This document shows, one piece after another, positions 60,931-60,953 of a DNA stretch of 60,953 bases. The position numbers and the translations under genes are program-made. How positions within the stretch are numbered: position 1 is the first letter of the stretch; the number at the start of each line of letters is the position of its first letter. Source of the DNA: Gammaproteobacteria bacterium UBA7449 (lineage in GTDB: Bacteria; Pseudomonadota; Gammaproteobacteria; Pseudomonadales; Pseudohongiellaceae); the NCBI GenBank assembly GCA_002477465.1, contig DLPV01000027.1, forward strand, positions 49,613-110,565, in the 5' to 3' direction. The notes below the pieces were generated by a model. The model searched no databases. It was given only the letters and a program-made list of their open reading frames with translations, and was not told the DNA's origin.

Positions 60931-60953
60931 AATTCGCTGCTCCATCCAAAAAA

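Noticed and set aside
1..60953. tRNA, rRNA, riboswitch or insertion sequence
   Set aside because: No cloverleaf-like segment, rRNA stretch, riboswitch core, transposase or paired terminal repeats were recognised in any intergenic region.

Overview
The window is about 61 kb of bacterial chromosome with moderate GC. Its housekeeping genes point to a Gammaproteobacterium: prfC-tgt-yajC-secD-secF in one direction, rimI next to a long pseudomonad-type psi-subunit (holD-like) gene, MltD with LysM repeats, and an Anbu proteasome-like cluster. TRAP and SLC13 organic-acid carriers, many acyl-CoA enzymes and a periplasmic quinoprotein/cytochrome set suggest a free-living aerobic heterotroph, plausibly marine. 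The species cannot be named from sequence alone. I saw no rRNA, tRNA, CRISPR array, transposase or phage gene.

Bases 59-14752 hold a tightly packed eight-gene minus-strand operon. In transcription order it encodes a giant coiled-coil membrane protein (DUF4175-like), a VWA/glutamine-amidotransferase-like membrane protein, a secreted caspase-fold protein whose catalytic Cys is Ser, a TPR protein with an HEFAH metallopeptidase site, a DUF4159 protein, a MoxR AAA+ ATPase, a DUF58 protein and a BatA-like VWA protein. This is an expanded MoxR/VWA chaperone-type module and the best candidate here for an undescribed system.

From 15 to 29 kb lie metabolic and translation genes: a Nudix hydrolase, an SDR, a GST, a tRNA-queuosine mannosyltransferase-like enzyme, MltD, SecF/SecD/YajC, Tgt, RF3 and an acyl-CoA dehydrogenase. 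From 29 to 32 kb there is an AT-rich, gene-poor stretch with an inverted pair of DnaA-box matches and a perfect 21-bp palindrome, followed by small membrane proteins and a severed GspE/PilB C-terminus. From 32 to 39.5 kb come an unknown secreted protein, HisC, a triple zinc-ribbon protein, RimI, HolD-like, a quinone reductase and an acyl-CoA synthetase.

From 39.9 to 44.1 kb is an Anbu peptidase facing a three-gene operon (ATP-grasp, alpha-E, zinc metallopeptidase). From 44.2 to 51.7 kb are an SLC13 carrier with an FAH-family hydrolase, a nuclease-fold protein lacking its catalytic residues, a Tas-like aldo/keto reductase, a Tat-exported double VOC protein, a rhodanese, and decaying small genes, one split by an in-frame TAA. 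From 51.7 kb to the end are a TAXI-TRAP transporter and a periplasmic oxidation set: a PHM-like copper monooxygenase fused to cytochrome c, a PQQ dehydrogenase with a lanthanide-type D-x-D signature, a diheme cytochrome c and an exported cupin.
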